Shown: positions 1 to 8,597, counted from the stretch's first letter. The stretch is DNA of 64,000 bases from Dehalogenimonas formicexedens (GCF_001953175.1 NZ_CP018258.1:400210-464209); one strand, 5' to 3'. Translations and numbers: made by a program. Notes: generated by a model not told the origin, from the sequence alone.

Positions 1-412
1 GCAGAGTGTCGCGGCGGACGGCCAGGGAATGGTACCGGATCGCCGGGAACTTCTTTGGTAATCCCTTAAATACCCCTTTTCCGGTGTGTTCGATAACCGA
101 AGCCTTGCCGTGCATGACCGATTTGGCCGGTATGATCTCCCCGCCGTAAACGTAACCCAGGCACTGGTGGCCGAGGCACACTCCCAGCACCGGCGTTTTA
201 GGGCTGAAGTGCCTGATGACCTCGTTGGAGATACCCGCCCGGGCAGGGGATGAAGGTCCCGGCGAAATGACGATTTTTTTCGGCGACAACGCTTCTATGC
301 CCGCGATGTCGATCTCGTCATTGCGTTTGACCGCTACCTCGGCGCCAAGTTGACATAACACTTGATACAGGTTGTACGTGAATGAGTCGTAATTGTCGAT
401 CAGCAGAATCAT
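1..412 (-). CDS. trpG: Anthranilate synthase component II, glutamine amidotransferase (partial, runs off left edge)
   Basis: The first 137 residues are visible. The protein supplies ammonia from glutamine to TrpE in the first step of tryptophan synthesis. Seen: N-terminal MILLIDNYDSFTYNL, the oxyanion-type motif SPGPSSP, and the nucleophile elbow GVCLGHQCLGY with the catalytic Cys. The C-terminal His/Glu part lies outside the window. The ATG overlaps the trpE stop as ATGA, so the pair is translationally coupled. The PabA role in folate synthesis uses the same family and cannot be excluded, but the T-box ahead of trpE points to tryptophan. Confidence 0.93.
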   Translation of the reverse strand, partial: MILLIDNYDSFTYNLYQVLCQLGAEVAVKRNDEIDIAGIEALSPKKIVISPGPSSPARAGISNEVIRHFSPKTPVLGVCLGHQCLGYVYGGEIIPAKSVMHGKASVIEHTGKGVFKGLPKKFPAIRYHSLAVRRDTL

Positions 413-1857
413 CTCGCCTCCTCCATTCCTGAGGTTTCAGCCTGGTTGACCGCCTTGAACAATGCCTGCGCTTTGTTGAGCGTCTCGAAATATTCGGACT
501 CGGGTTGGCTGTCATAAGTTATGCCGGCGCCGGCCTGGACATACGCCTTGCCTTCTTTGGCGATCATCGTACGGATGGAGATAGCCATGTCCATGTCGCC
601 GGTATAGCTGAAGTAACCCGCCGCCCCGGCGTAGGGACCGCGTTTCTCCGGCTCGTGTTCGGCAATAAGCTGCATCGCCCGGACTTTTGGCGCGCCGGAG
701 ACGGTGCCCGCCGGGAACGCCGCCCGGAGGGCGTCGAAACAAGTCAGCTCGTCCCGCAGTTTCCCCCTGACGTGGCTTACCAGGTGCATCACATGGGAAT
801 ACCGTTCGACGTTCATCAGGTCGGACACCTCGACCGTGCCCGGTTTGGCCACCCGGCCGATGTCGTTACGGCCGAGGTCGACCAGCATGATGTGCTCCGC
901 CCGTTCCTTCGGGTCAGCCTGGAGTTCGGCCTCGAGGGCCAGGTCTTCCGCCGGTGTCGCCCCGCGCCGCCGGGTTCCGGCCAGGGGCCGGGTTGCCACC
1001 TCTCCGTTCTCCACACGAACCAGGATTTCCGGCGAGGCGCCGATGATCTGAAAATCGCCATAGTCGAGATAGAACATGTAGGGGGACGGGTTGATGCTGC
1101 GCAGGGCGCGATAAATATCGAAAGGCTTGGCGCTGGTGGCGCGCGATAATCTTTGTGAAAGGACAACCTGGATGGCTTCGCCGGCGGTGATGGCTTCTTT
1201 GATTTTGATGACGCTGTTTTCGAAGGCCTCTTTGGTGATCAGGGAAGTGAACTCGGCGCCGGCTGTGTGAACGCGGCCGGGTGGAACCGGGATTTCCAGC
1301 GGGGCGGCCAGGCGCCGGCAGAGTTCATCGATCCGGCGGGTAGCTTCAGAGTAAGCGGTGTCCGGATTACCTTCCAGCGATGCCAGCGAAACGACGCTGA
1401 TACGGTGGGCAAGATGGTCGAAGACCAGGAAAGTGTCCACCAGCATGAATACCGCCTCCGGAAGGCCGAGTGAATCGTTTTGCGGCGAAGGCAGTTTTTC
1501 GAACTTGCCGGCGGTTTCGTAGGCGCAATAACCCACCGCCCCCCCGCAGAAACGGGGCAGGGCGGGGTTGGGTACCAGCCGGCGTCCGGCGAGTTCCTTC
1601 TCGAGACGTTTCAGCGGATCGTCGCCGGAACCGCTCTCCGCCGCCAGGAGCGCGCGCGGTTCGGTGCCGATAAAGGAATAACGGGCAATTTTCTGACCGC
1701 CTTCAACACTTTCAAGGAGGAAAGACGGACCGCCGCGGGATATCTTGAGGAAGGCGGATACCGGGGTCTCCAGGTCAGCCATGATCTCCCGGCTGATGGC
1801 CACCAGGTTACCGGAACCGGCCGTTTTCCTAACGTCTTCCAGGGTTGGCCTATACAT
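409..1857 (-). CDS. trpE: Anthranilate synthase component I
   Basis: Converts chorismate and ammonia to anthranilate. About 482 residues, normal for TrpE. The C-terminal chorismate-binding domain shows IGASPEILVR, RPLAGTRRRG, DLGRNDIGR and PAGTVSGAPKVRAMQ. The N-terminal domain carries SFLLESVEGG, close to the usual Trp feedback-site motif. I chose the ATG at 1857 (protein starts MYRPTLEDV) because GGAGG sits five bases upstream; an in-frame TTG at 1875 has no such site. It lies just downstream of the T-box terminator and is coupled to trpG. Expression should therefore follow tRNA-Trp charging. Confidence 0.95.
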   Translation of the reverse strand: MYRPTLEDVRKTAGSGNLVAISREIMADLETPVSAFLKISRGGPSFLLESVEGGQKIARYSFIGTEPRALLAAESGSGDDPLKRLEKELAGRRLVPNPALPRFCGGAVGYCAYETAGKFEKLPSPQNDSLGLPEAVFMLVDTFLVFDHLAHRISVVSLASLEGNPDTAYSEATRRIDELCRRLAAPLEIPVPPGRVHTAGAEFTSLITKEAFENSVIKIKEAITAGEAIQVVLSQRLSRATSAKPFDIYRALRSINPSPYMFYLDYGDFQIIGASPEILVRVENGEVATRPLAGTRRRGATPAEDLALEAELQADPKERAEHIMLVDLGRNDIGRVAKPGTVEVSDLMNVERYSHVMHLVSHVRGKLRDELTCFDALRAAFPAGTVSGAPKVRAMQLIAEHEPEKRGPYAGAAGYFSYTGDMDMAISIRTMIAKEGKAYVQAGAGITYDSQPESEYFETLNKAQALFKAVNQAETSGMEEAR

Positions 1858-1879
1858 CTCTGCCTCCGCGACCAAATAA

Positions 1880-2160
1880 AAAAGCCCTCGCCACTAGGGG
1901 CGAAGGCTCAAATACCTCGCGGTGCCACCCTGGTTCGATTCAAAAGCCTTAGGGCTAAAGAATCAATCTCTTGTCGGGTACGGTCTAAGACGATACCCTG
2001 GGCCGTTTAACGGCGCCCTTCCCGGCGAAGCCTACTCGAATCTCTTTCGGTCCGCAGCTCCCCAGTCCATTCAACCCCCGCGCAACTGCCGGCTCACACC
2101 TAACCCGGCTCTCTGAAGCCCGCCTGACGTTTACTCGTCTGGATCAACGCTTTTAAGTTG
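1880..2160 (-). promoter_or_regulatory. T-box leader with Trp specifier upstream of trpE
   Basis: Read on the minus strand. Stem I begins with an AGTA S-turn element, an AG bulge and a GC-rich distal stem, followed by a specifier-loop segment GAATGGAC whose TGG codon (2067-2069) is tryptophan. The conserved T-box sequence AGGGTGGCACCGCG is at 1918-1931. A terminator hairpin with a T run lies at about 1876-1908, directly before trpE. Known mechanism: uncharged tRNA pairs with the specifier and T-box and stabilises the antiterminator. Confidence 0.93.
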
Positions 2161-2174
2161 TTAAATTACCTTCT

Positions 2175-2204
2175 AAAGTAGCTCATTCCAGGCCGGGTTG
2201 TCAA
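2175..2204 (-). promoter_or_regulatory. Sigma70-type promoter of the trp T-box operon
   Basis: Minus strand -35 TTGACA (2199-2204), an 18-base spacer and -10 TACTTT (2175-2180), placing the start near 2168, just before the T-box leader. Confidence 0.65.
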
Positions 2205-2247
2205 ATCCGACCCAAGGAATTTGATCATTGTTTGCGTTTCCTGTTAT

Positions 2248-2280
2248 CCGTTCTTGGTGAGCTTGTCGAACCATGAACGG
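2248..2280. repeat. Dispersed intergenic palindrome (REP-like), copy 1
   Basis: Imperfect palindrome: CCGTTCTTGGTGAG, then CTTGTCGAAC, then CATGAACGG. Related copies are at 24608-24664 and 25268-25304. The outer arms pair as CCGTTC/GAACGG. Seen only between genes or at their edges here. Confidence 0.7.
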
Positions 2281-2852
2281 AATCGGGATTATGAAGATGA
2301 GACAACATTATGATTTTTGTCCGAAATGATTCTGCAGGCTACAATCTTTGTTGGATATGGAGCGCGCTGATGAATGAGAAAATCAAAACTTCAAAAACAA
2401 CCGCCGCCCGCTGGGAGCGAACTTACAAGACAAATCCGGTTGCCGGTTTGCCGTGGGAAGAAGGGGCGCCGTCGGACAACCTCATCGAACTGATCGAATC
2501 GGGGCAGGTACCACCCGGTCCGGTTCTCGATATCTGCACCGGCTCCGGAATCAACGCTATCTATCTGGCACAGCGGGGCTACGAGTGTCACGCGGTGGAC
2601 ATCTATCCGACGGCTATATCCATTGCCGGGGAAAAAGCGGCTAAAGCGGGCGTTGCCTGCGATTTCAATGTAGGGGATATCCTCGATCTGGCTTTCCCCG
2701 GAAACTTCTTCAACCTTGTTTTTGACCGTGGTTGTTTCCACAACTTCGCTCCGGGGCAGCGTTCAGCCTTCATAAACGAGGTTTACCGGGTATTGAAACC
2801 GGGAGGCCTTTACCAGCTTAATTCCTTGGCATCGTTCCATTTAGGTTGTTCC

Positions 2853-3170
2853 TCATATGGACAATTTCCCTATGACTAGGGATAAAAAGGATGTAAAGGC
2901 GGCTAGATAAAATCCAACCGATGCTATTCTTCTCTCATTTCTATTAGCTTCGTTCAACGTGTCGAGATAACCATTGAAATCTTCAACAAAATCTGTGATA
3001 GGTTGGTCAATATCTTGCCCCATAATTCGAACTTCAAAATGCATATCTTCGCGTTGGGGGCGAGGCGTCTGCCGAAAATGTTCAATCTTTTTACTAGACT
3101 TATTCCATTCATAGTAGCCAAGCACCACAAATACCAATCCTGTTGTCAGCCAAAGGAGTTCAATTGCCAT
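2853..3170 (-). CDS. Small membrane protein, IS passenger
   Basis: 105 residues. An N-terminal hydrophobic segment (about residues 3-20, LLWLTTGLVFVVLGYYEW) and a C-terminal one (about 87-102, VGFYLAAFTSFLSLVIG) flank a charged middle, so both ends are probably membrane-embedded. It starts three bases after the transposase stop with a strong GGGAGG site. I do not recognise a family. It may be cargo or an accessory factor of the IS. Confidence 0.65.
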   Translation of the reverse strand: MAIELLWLTTGLVFVVLGYYEWNKSSKKIEHFRQTPRPQREDMHFEVRIMGQDIDQPITDFVEDFNGYLDTLNEANRNERRIASVGFYLAAFTSFLSLVIGKLSI

Positions 3171-3173
3171 AAA

Positions 3174-4214
3174 TTACCTCCCCATGCCTATTTGTCGTCT
3201 CACTTCACGAGGGATTCTAGGCGTTAATCTCGGTAGCTTTGCTTTTACTTCAACAATCGAAATGCCAGCTTGGGTTAGGCGGCTTGTCTTTGGTGGCTTT
3301 CGAGTTTTCTTGAATGATTCATCAAGCTTGTATCGTCTGCGCGGAATGTCAGGTTCTGCGCGGTCTTTAAGATGTTCCTCTTTGGATATGGGCATCCGGC
3401 AGACATCGCCCCAATTCTTGATTGAGATATCAAGCCCAGCCATTTCAGCAGGTGTCTTGTTATGGAGTGCCTCATGCGGTCTGAAGTGGTTGTAATAGAC
3501 GGCAAAGCCATCGGTGAATGATATTAGAGTCTCAATATCCCGAAAGCCACGCATAACCTTTGTGCGGTCTTTCAGGGTGTTATGGAAACGTTCTATTTTA
3601 TTCGTGCTATCCTCTGCCACAAACGGGCGGCTCTGCCGATGTTCGGTGTCAGCCCCGAAAGCTAATTCGATTCCATCCACGTAAGCCCGATATTTATCGG
3701 TCAATACAACTTTAGGTTGTTTGCCTGCACGTTTAGCGGCGGCTTCCATCAGCATCTGCGCGTCTTTAGTTCCGCGAGTGAATGACGCCCTGGTTGCGAT
3801 TAAATAGCGGGTGTCTGAATCAATGATGTCCCAGAAAAATATCTTGCGCCCATCAACATCCATAAACGTTTCATCGGCGATCCAAGTGTCCCCAACTTTA
3901 GGGTGTTCATTCCGGTAATGTTCAACAGCTTGGTCTGTGTATTTGTTCACCCAGTTATAAAGAACATGCTTTGAGGCTTTGTACTGGTATTCTTGTTCAA
4001 GGAATTTGCTAATGTCGCCGTAGCTCATTCCGGTGTAAAACATGTTCAATGCGCTAGTAACATAATTCGGCGGCTTCTGCATATTGAACAAAGCTGAATC
4101 AGCTTTGAATTTCCGCTTGCAAGATGGACACCAGTAAAGCTGTGTCTCTTTGTATTTACCGAATTTTGAAACATGTTCAGATTGGCAGTATTTACAGGTG
4201 ATTCCGTTATTCAT
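3174..4214 (-). CDS. IS6/IS240-like DDE transposase
   Basis: 346 residues. N-terminal zinc ribbon (CKYCQSEH ... YWCPSCKRKF), a helical DNA-binding stretch, then an RNase H-fold catalytic core with Asp in WIADETFMDVDG, Asp in VVLTDKYRAY and Glu in STNKIERFHNTLKDR, the usual D-D-E order. A C-terminal basic extension of about 70 residues makes it longer than typical IS6 transposases (about 240). Its ATG overlaps the end of the upstream passenger gene. It appears intact, so the element may still move. Confidence 0.92.
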   Translation of the reverse strand: MNNGITCKYCQSEHVSKFGKYKETQLYWCPSCKRKFKADSALFNMQKPPNYVTSALNMFYTGMSYGDISKFLEQEYQYKASKHVLYNWVNKYTDQAVEHYRNEHPKVGDTWIADETFMDVDGRKIFFWDIIDSDTRYLIATRASFTRGTKDAQMLMEAAAKRAGKQPKVVLTDKYRAYVDGIELAFGADTEHRQSRPFVAEDSTNKIERFHNTLKDRTKVMRGFRDIETLISFTDGFAVYYNHFRPHEALHNKTPAEMAGLDISIKNWGDVCRMPISKEEHLKDRAEPDIPRRRYKLDESFKKTRKPPKTSRLTQAGISIVEVKAKLPRLTPRIPREVRRQIGMGR

Positions 4215-4576
4215 TTCATTTTTTCATCCATTTTCTCGACTAACTTATCGATGGACTCTACTAATTTTGTGATATTAGAATTATTGTCATCTAGTTTTTT
4301 ATTTATTTCATCAAGTTTTAATTTCGTTATCTTGCCTGAATTTCTATATAGTAAAAAAGCACAGGCTATTATTGTCCACAAAGCTACCGATGAAATTAAA
4401 CCTAAAATGTCTTTCAATGGGCCCTCCGTTGTAAGGGCAAAGGGAATAATAAACGGAAATATAATACCCGCGATAACAAATAGAATTTGAACGAGATTTT
4501 CCCATTTATCCCATTCCCGTTCGATTCGTTGTATTTGCCTGTCCAAATAATACTGAGGTTCTTTTTGGTCAGCCAT
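4211..4576 (-). CDS. Membrane protein with C-terminal coiled coil, IS passenger
   Basis: 121 residues. A charged N-terminus, two transmembrane segments (about residues 28-48 and 60-78), then a polar heptad-like tail rich in Lys, Leu and Asp (IDKLVEKMDEKMK). It overlaps the transposase start by four bases (ATGA) and is the first gene of the IS operon. No family recognised. Its position inside the inverted repeats shows it moves with the IS. Confidence 0.65.
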   Translation of the reverse strand: MADQKEPQYYLDRQIQRIEREWDKWENLVQILFVIAGIIFPFIIPFALTTEGPLKDILGLISSVALWTIIACAFLLYRNSGKITKLKLDEINKKLDDNNSNITKLVESIDKLVEKMDEKMK

Positions 4577-4858
4577 GCTACTAATCTCCTCTTGCTACTA
4601 TTGGCAAGAGGATACACCTTCGCGGTAAAGCACTCAACTAACATGGAACGATGCCAATTCCTTTAGTAAACGGGGGCATAATTGGGGCGGCCCGCCATAC
4701 GGTTTTTCTCCGGGTGACATACGCAAATTGTTCCACTCTTCATTCGAGATTCTCCGGATCAAGGAGATACCACTCGGCGAGGGAGAATCCCGCCAGTTTT
4801 TCCTATCGGCTTTGATGAAAAAGCCAATTGAATCACCCGCATGTCAGAAAATTAATCA

Positions 4859-4887
4859 TTGACATAAAACAACTGCATTGTTATAAT
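4859..4887 (+). promoter_or_regulatory. Consensus sigma70 promoter of the cobamide operon
   Basis: TTGACA (4859-4864), a 17-base spacer and TATAAT (4882-4887), a perfect match to both hexamers. The -35 box overlaps the stop codon of the broken methyltransferase gene. Transcription should start near 4894, just before the riboswitch. Confidence 0.85.
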
Positions 4888-4899
4888 TCTGAACAATTG

Positions 4900-5095
4900 A
4901 ATATCGCGTGAGTGGTGTCGGCGTCCCGATAGTATCGGGACTTAATTGGGAAACCCTGCGAAAATCAGGTGCGGTCCCGCCGCTGTGACCGGGGACGAAA
5001 CTTGGGATATGCCACTTTCCTGTTGAAACAGGAGGGGAAGGCCTCAAGGAGTAGGACGATCCGGGAGCCAGAAGACCTGCCGGCAATCAAAAACC
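4900..5095 (+). promoter_or_regulatory. Cobalamin riboswitch
   Basis: Shows the conserved core GGTGCGGTCCCGCCGCTGTG (4960s-4980s), the GGGAAGGC segment near 5035 and the B12 box AGCCAGAAGACCTGCC (5066-5081). It sits between a strong promoter and cobS. Two terminator-like hairpins follow, so control is probably by transcription termination when cobamide is bound. Confidence 0.95.
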
Positions 5096-5125
5096 CTCGA
5101 GGAAAAGGGCTTCATGGGAAATGGT

Positions 5126-5212
5126 AAATCCCTGAGCCGATGCTAACGGTTTAGGGATTTTTCTTTTTCCGGCGGAAATCCCTGAACTTAGCTTGAGTTT
5201 GGGGATTTTTTA
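5126..5212 (+). terminator. Two tandem terminators, riboswitch expression platform
   Basis: Two similar hairpins with T tracts, both built on AAATCCCTGA ... GGGATTTTT: the first at about 5126-5162, the second at about 5176-5211. They look like a duplicated terminator and leave only 16 bases before cobS. One or both are likely switched by the riboswitch. Confidence 0.8.
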
Positions 5213-5227
5213 TTTGGCTGAAAATCT

Positions 5228-5983
5228 ATGAAGACGCAATTCATGCTGGCGCTCCAGTTCTTGACCAAGATGCCGTTCGCCCAGGCGCAAACGGTCGAAA
5301 ACCGCACCATGGCCCGGTCGATGTCCTTCTTCTCCTTAATCGGCCTGCTCATAGGCGGCGCATCCGCCGCCCTTTACTGGGGGCTTTATCAGATATTCCC
5401 TCCACTGGTCGCCGCCTTAGGCGCTATGATCTTCGCCGTTTTGGTCACCGGCAACCTCCACGGTGATGGCGTCATGGACACCGCCGACGGCATCTTCAGC
5501 GGCAAACCGCGAGAACAAATGCTGGAGATCATGAAGGACTCCCGCGTCGGCTCCCACGGCGTCATGGCCGGCGTCATAGTTGTCGCGGCTAAGCTCGCGC
5601 TACTGAGCGTCATGGACCTCAGAACGGCGATGATCGCCCTGGTGGCGGCGCCGGTGCTCGGCCGCTGGGCGCAGGTCTACGGCGCCGCCCGTTATACCTA
5701 TATCAGGTCCACCGGCATCGGTGTCTTCACCGACCACGTCGGCTGGCGGGAACTCGGGCTCAACTCTGTCGTCACCGTTGGCGTTGCGGTTGCCTTGCTG
5801 CAACTGAGCGGTTTGATCGCTCTCGGTGTCGCCTTTTTCGGGACGATCTTATTTTTCAAATTTATAAAGGGCAAACTCGGCGGCATCACGGGCGATACCC
5901 TTGGCGCTGCCAATGAAGCGGTCGAAGTGCTGGCGATGCTGGCGATTGTGTTTATAGCCCACAACATTGGGGGTGGCTTGTGA
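5228..5983 (+). CDS. cobS: Adenosylcobinamide-GDP ribazoletransferase (cobalamin synthase)
   Basis: 251 residues, the normal size. Joins adenosylcobinamide-GDP to alpha-ribazole (made by CobT) at the inner membrane. Seen: the N-terminal LQFLTKMPF, the conserved acidic motif GNLHGDGVMDTADGIFSG, KDSRVGSHGVMAG and several hydrophobic helices, with GGITGDTLGAANE near the C-terminus. First gene behind the riboswitch; its stop overlaps the cobT start region. The upstream ribosome site is weak. Confidence 0.95.
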   Translation: MKTQFMLALQFLTKMPFAQAQTVENRTMARSMSFFSLIGLLIGGASAALYWGLYQIFPPLVAALGAMIFAVLVTGNLHGDGVMDTADGIFSGKPREQMLEIMKDSRVGSHGVMAGVIVVAAKLALLSVMDLRTAMIALVAAPVLGRWAQVYGAARYTYIRSTGIGVFTDHVGWRELGLNSVVTVGVAVALLQLSGLIALGVAFFGTILFFKFIKGKLGGITGDTLGAANEAVEVLAMLAIVFIAHNIGGGL

Positions 5984-7071
5984 TGAATACGAACTTAGAT
6001 GAAGTGATCCTAGGCATCAGGCCGGTAGACACTGTCTGGCGGTCGAAGGCCAGGGCCAGGCTCAACGATTTGGCGATCCCCTTGAACAGCCTCGGCAATC
6101 TACTCGATTTGGCTGAGCAACTCGCGGCGATTCAGGAATCGATGACGCCTTCAGTCAAGAGAAAAATGATCGTGACCATGGCCGGAGATCACGGGGTCTG
6201 CGCCGAGGGCGTGAGCGCCTTCCCCCAGGAAGTCACTCCCCAGATGGTCCGCAACTTTGTAGCCGGAGGCGCGGCCATCAACGTCCTGGCTGAAGCGGCC
6301 GGCGCCGGCGTAACCGTGGTGGATATGGGCGTAGCCGCGGACCTGAGCGACCTGGCCGCCCAGAAAAAGATCCTGGGTTATAAAGTCGCTTCCGGCACCG
6401 GCAACATGGCCGTCGGCCCGGCGATGACCCGGGAGCAGGCAATCAAGGCGGTCGAAGCAGGCATCGAGATCGCCACGAGGCTAATCGGCGATGGCGTTGA
6501 ATTGCTCGGCACCGGCGACATGGGCATCGGCAATACGACGCCCTCCGCCGCCCTCCTGTCGGTATTTTCAGGCAAAACGCCCCGGCAGGTCACCGGCAGG
6601 GGCACCGGCATCGGCGACGCGGCGCTTGAAAACAAGATCCGAGTTATCGAGCAGGCCATCGCCTGTAACCAACCCAATCCAAGAGACGCCATCGACGTAC
6701 TTGCTAGGGTCGGAGGGTTCGAGATCGGCGGTATCGCCGGCCTTATCCTGGGCGCGGCCTATCACCGGGTGCCGGTAGTCGTCGACGGTTTCATCTCATC
6801 GGCCGGAGCCCTGGTTGCCAAGAAATTGGCGCCGGCTTCGGTTGACTACATGATCGCCGCTCACCAGTCATTGGAGTTCGGCCACCGTCTGATGCTGGAA
6901 GAACTCAGCCTGCGGCCGATATTGAACCTGAACCTGCGGCTGGGCGAGGGCACCGGGGCAGCCCTGGCTTTCCCCATCGTCGAGGCCGCCTCCCGGGTTA
7001 TTTTCAAGATGCTGACCTTCACCGATGCCGGGGTCACCGGTCCGGGCAAGGAGGACTCCGCGCATGCGTGA
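5983..7071 (+). CDS. cobT: Nicotinate-nucleotide--dimethylbenzimidazole phosphoribosyltransferase
   Basis: 362 residues. Activates the lower-ligand base to its alpha-ribotide. Seen: TMAGDHGVCAEGVSAFPQ, FVAGGAAINVLAEAAG, the GDMGIGNTTPSAAL motif, and the base-binding end HQSLEFGHRLMLEEL followed by LRLGEGTGAALAFP. I chose ATG at 5983, which has GGGGGTGG six bases upstream; the GTG at 5980 is also possible. In Eubacterium-type bza operons cobT sits among the bza genes, as here. Confidence 0.96.
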   Translation: MNTNLDEVILGIRPVDTVWRSKARARLNDLAIPLNSLGNLLDLAEQLAAIQESMTPSVKRKMIVTMAGDHGVCAEGVSAFPQEVTPQMVRNFVAGGAAINVLAEAAGAGVTVVDMGVAADLSDLAAQKKILGYKVASGTGNMAVGPAMTREQAIKAVEAGIEIATRLIGDGVELLGTGDMGIGNTTPSAALLSVFSGKTPRQVTGRGTGIGDAALENKIRVIEQAIACNQPNPRDAIDVLARVGGFEIGGIAGLILGAAYHRVPVVVDGFISSAGALVAKKLAPASVDYMIAAHQSLEFGHRLMLEELSLRPILNLNLRLGEGTGAALAFPIVEAASRVIFKMLTFTDAGVTGPGKEDSAHA

Positions 7072-8593
7072 TCCCCAGGATTTGAGTCCGCAGTACCTGG
7101 AGGACCTGGCGACGGGTTACTGGCAGTCAGAGGTACTGTTCACCGCTGTCGAAAAAGGCGTCTTTAGCCTGCTCGAGCCTGACGGCAAGGTTGTAGTAGA
7201 GCTTGCCGCTGAATTGGGTTACCAGCCCGCGGCTTTCAAGCGGTTCGTACACGCGTTATCCGCGATAGGCCTGGTCTATGAGGCTGACGGATTCTGCGGC
7301 AACACCAAATTAGCCCGCAAGTACCTGGTCAGGGGCGCGCCTGAATATCAGGGCGATTCCATCCTGTGGCGCAAATACCTTACAGAAAATTGGAAGACTC
7401 TCGACCGGTGCCTGGAACAGGGGACCCGGGTCCTTTTCCAGCCGGCGGACGAACCGGAAGCCGCCACCAAAGAGCGCTTCCGAAAATATTGTTTGGCTAT
7501 GGACTCCGTAGCTAAGACCAAGATCGAAGAGATATTGCCCATTTTCGCCGGACTCAATCTTGAGGGGGAAATCCTCGACGTCGGCTCCGGGCCGGGGGCT
7601 TTCTCAGCCGGCTTCCTTAAAACCTTCCCAGACACCCGGGCAACACTATTGGATATGCCCCAGGTGCTGGAGTCTGCGGCCGGATGTCATGCCGGCACTA
7701 ACCTTGAAGGCCGCATCGAATACCGGCCTGCCAATGTGCTTGACCCTTGGAACTTGCCCCACAAATATAACCTGATCATCCTGTCCAATATCCTCCATGC
7801 TTTCGCTGAGGTCGAGGCCGGGCACGTGCTGTCCCAGGCGGCCGCCCACCTGGCTGACGATGGGCTGATCCTCATTCATGATTTCTTTCTTGAGCATTCC
7901 CCTGAGAAGGGCGCCCTGTCCGACCTGAACATGCTGGTCAACACCTACAACGGCAAGGTGTACCCGGCAGCCTGGGCGCGGCAACAGTTGCAACAAGCCG
8001 GGCTTGCCTTAACGGAATTGATCCCGCTTGAGTCGGATACCGCTGTCCTGGCGGCGGCGCGGAAACCGGAAAATCTGGGCAAACTTCAGATCGGCCGAAT
8101 TTCCCAACTGGCAGCCAGGATCAGATCGTTCGGTTTCGAGGAAGTCAAAGAAATCACCCCTGATTTGATCTCGGTTCCGGAGTGGGTGGGTTTGAAGTGC
8201 GAGTTTGGCTGCGAGAGTTTCGGCGAAGCACATTGCCCGCCAAACTGCATCAAGCCCGAAAAAACGCGCCTGATGCTCAAGAACTTTTCAAAATGCCTGC
8301 TGCTCCAGGGAGTCCCGCCGACCCGCCAGTTCCAGGCCAGGGTTTTGAAAGCTGAACACTCGGCCTTCAAAGCGGGGTTTCACAAGGCCTTCTCCCTGTG
8401 GGCCGGACCCTGCAGCATCTGCGCTGACTGCCCGGGCACCGAGGCCTGTACCAATCGTGAAAACGCGCGGCCGTCAATGGAAGCTTCAGGTATCGATGTC
8501 TTCACCACCGTACGGAACGCCGGCCTCGCTGTAAAAACGCTGCCGGAAGCTGATGACTACGTGAAATATTTCGCCGTGCTGCTTTTGGAGTGA
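7064..8593 (+). CDS. bzaC: BzaC-like O-methyltransferase fused to a DUF2284 metal-binding domain
   Basis: 509 residues from the ATG at 7064, which has an excellent AAGGAGG site and overlaps the cobT stop by eight bases. Residues about 1-90 resemble a winged-helix dimerisation domain; about 160-330 are a class I SAM fold with LDVGSGPGAFS and LIHDFFLEHSP, as in plant-type O-methyltransferases. From about residue 345 a second domain holds eight or more cysteines (CEFGCESFGEAHCPPNC, CSICADCPGTEAC), typical of DUF2284, probably an Fe-S or metal site. By place in the operon it should methylate 5-hydroxybenzimidazole. The symbol rests on context and family. Confidence 0.8.
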   Translation: MRDPQDLSPQYLEDLATGYWQSEVLFTAVEKGVFSLLEPDGKVVVELAAELGYQPAAFKRFVHALSAIGLVYEADGFCGNTKLARKYLVRGAPEYQGDSILWRKYLTENWKTLDRCLEQGTRVLFQPADEPEAATKERFRKYCLAMDSVAKTKIEEILPIFAGLNLEGEILDVGSGPGAFSAGFLKTFPDTRATLLDMPQVLESAAGCHAGTNLEGRIEYRPANVLDPWNLPHKYNLIILSNILHAFAEVEAGHVLSQAAAHLADDGLILIHDFFLEHSPEKGALSDLNMLVNTYNGKVYPAAWARQQLQQAGLALTELIPLESDTAVLAAARKPENLGKLQIGRISQLAARIRSFGFEEVKEITPDLISVPEWVGLKCEFGCESFGEAHCPPNCIKPEKTRLMLKNFSKCLLLQGVPPTRQFQARVLKAEHSAFKAGFHKAFSLWAGPCSICADCPGTEACTNRENARPSMEASGIDVFTTVRNAGLAVKTLPEADDYVKYFAVLLLE

Positions 8594-8597
8594 TAAG

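Larger units (their letters stand above)
2828..4655. mobile_element. IS6-like insertion sequence with passenger genes
   Basis: The ends are terminal inverted repeats starting GGCATCGTTCCAT (left) and its exact complement (right). A perfect 8-bp target duplication AATTCCTT flanks it (2820-2827 and 4656-4663). Length is 1828 bp. It is AT-rich compared with its surroundings. It carries three minus-strand genes in tight order: a membrane coiled-coil protein, the DDE transposase and a small membrane protein. Eight-base duplications and the transposase type fit IS6; the extra genes make it roughly twice the usual size. Confidence 0.93.
2370..4862 (+). pseudogene. Class I SAM-dependent methyltransferase interrupted by an IS element
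   Basis: The 5' part (2370-2827) encodes a Rossmann methyltransferase with the SAM motif VLDICTGSGINA, the acidic AVDIYP end of strand 2 and a VYRVLKPGG motif, similar to thiopurine/TehB-type methyltransferases. The reading frame is broken by an IS at 2828-4655. Removing the IS and one copy of the 8-bp duplication rejoins the frame exactly: ...QLNS then FSKRGHNWGG..., ending at the TGA at 4860-4862. An upstream ATG at 2310 is also open, but 2370 has a better fit to the family. The protein is presumably inactive unless the IS excises precisely. Confidence 0.9.
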
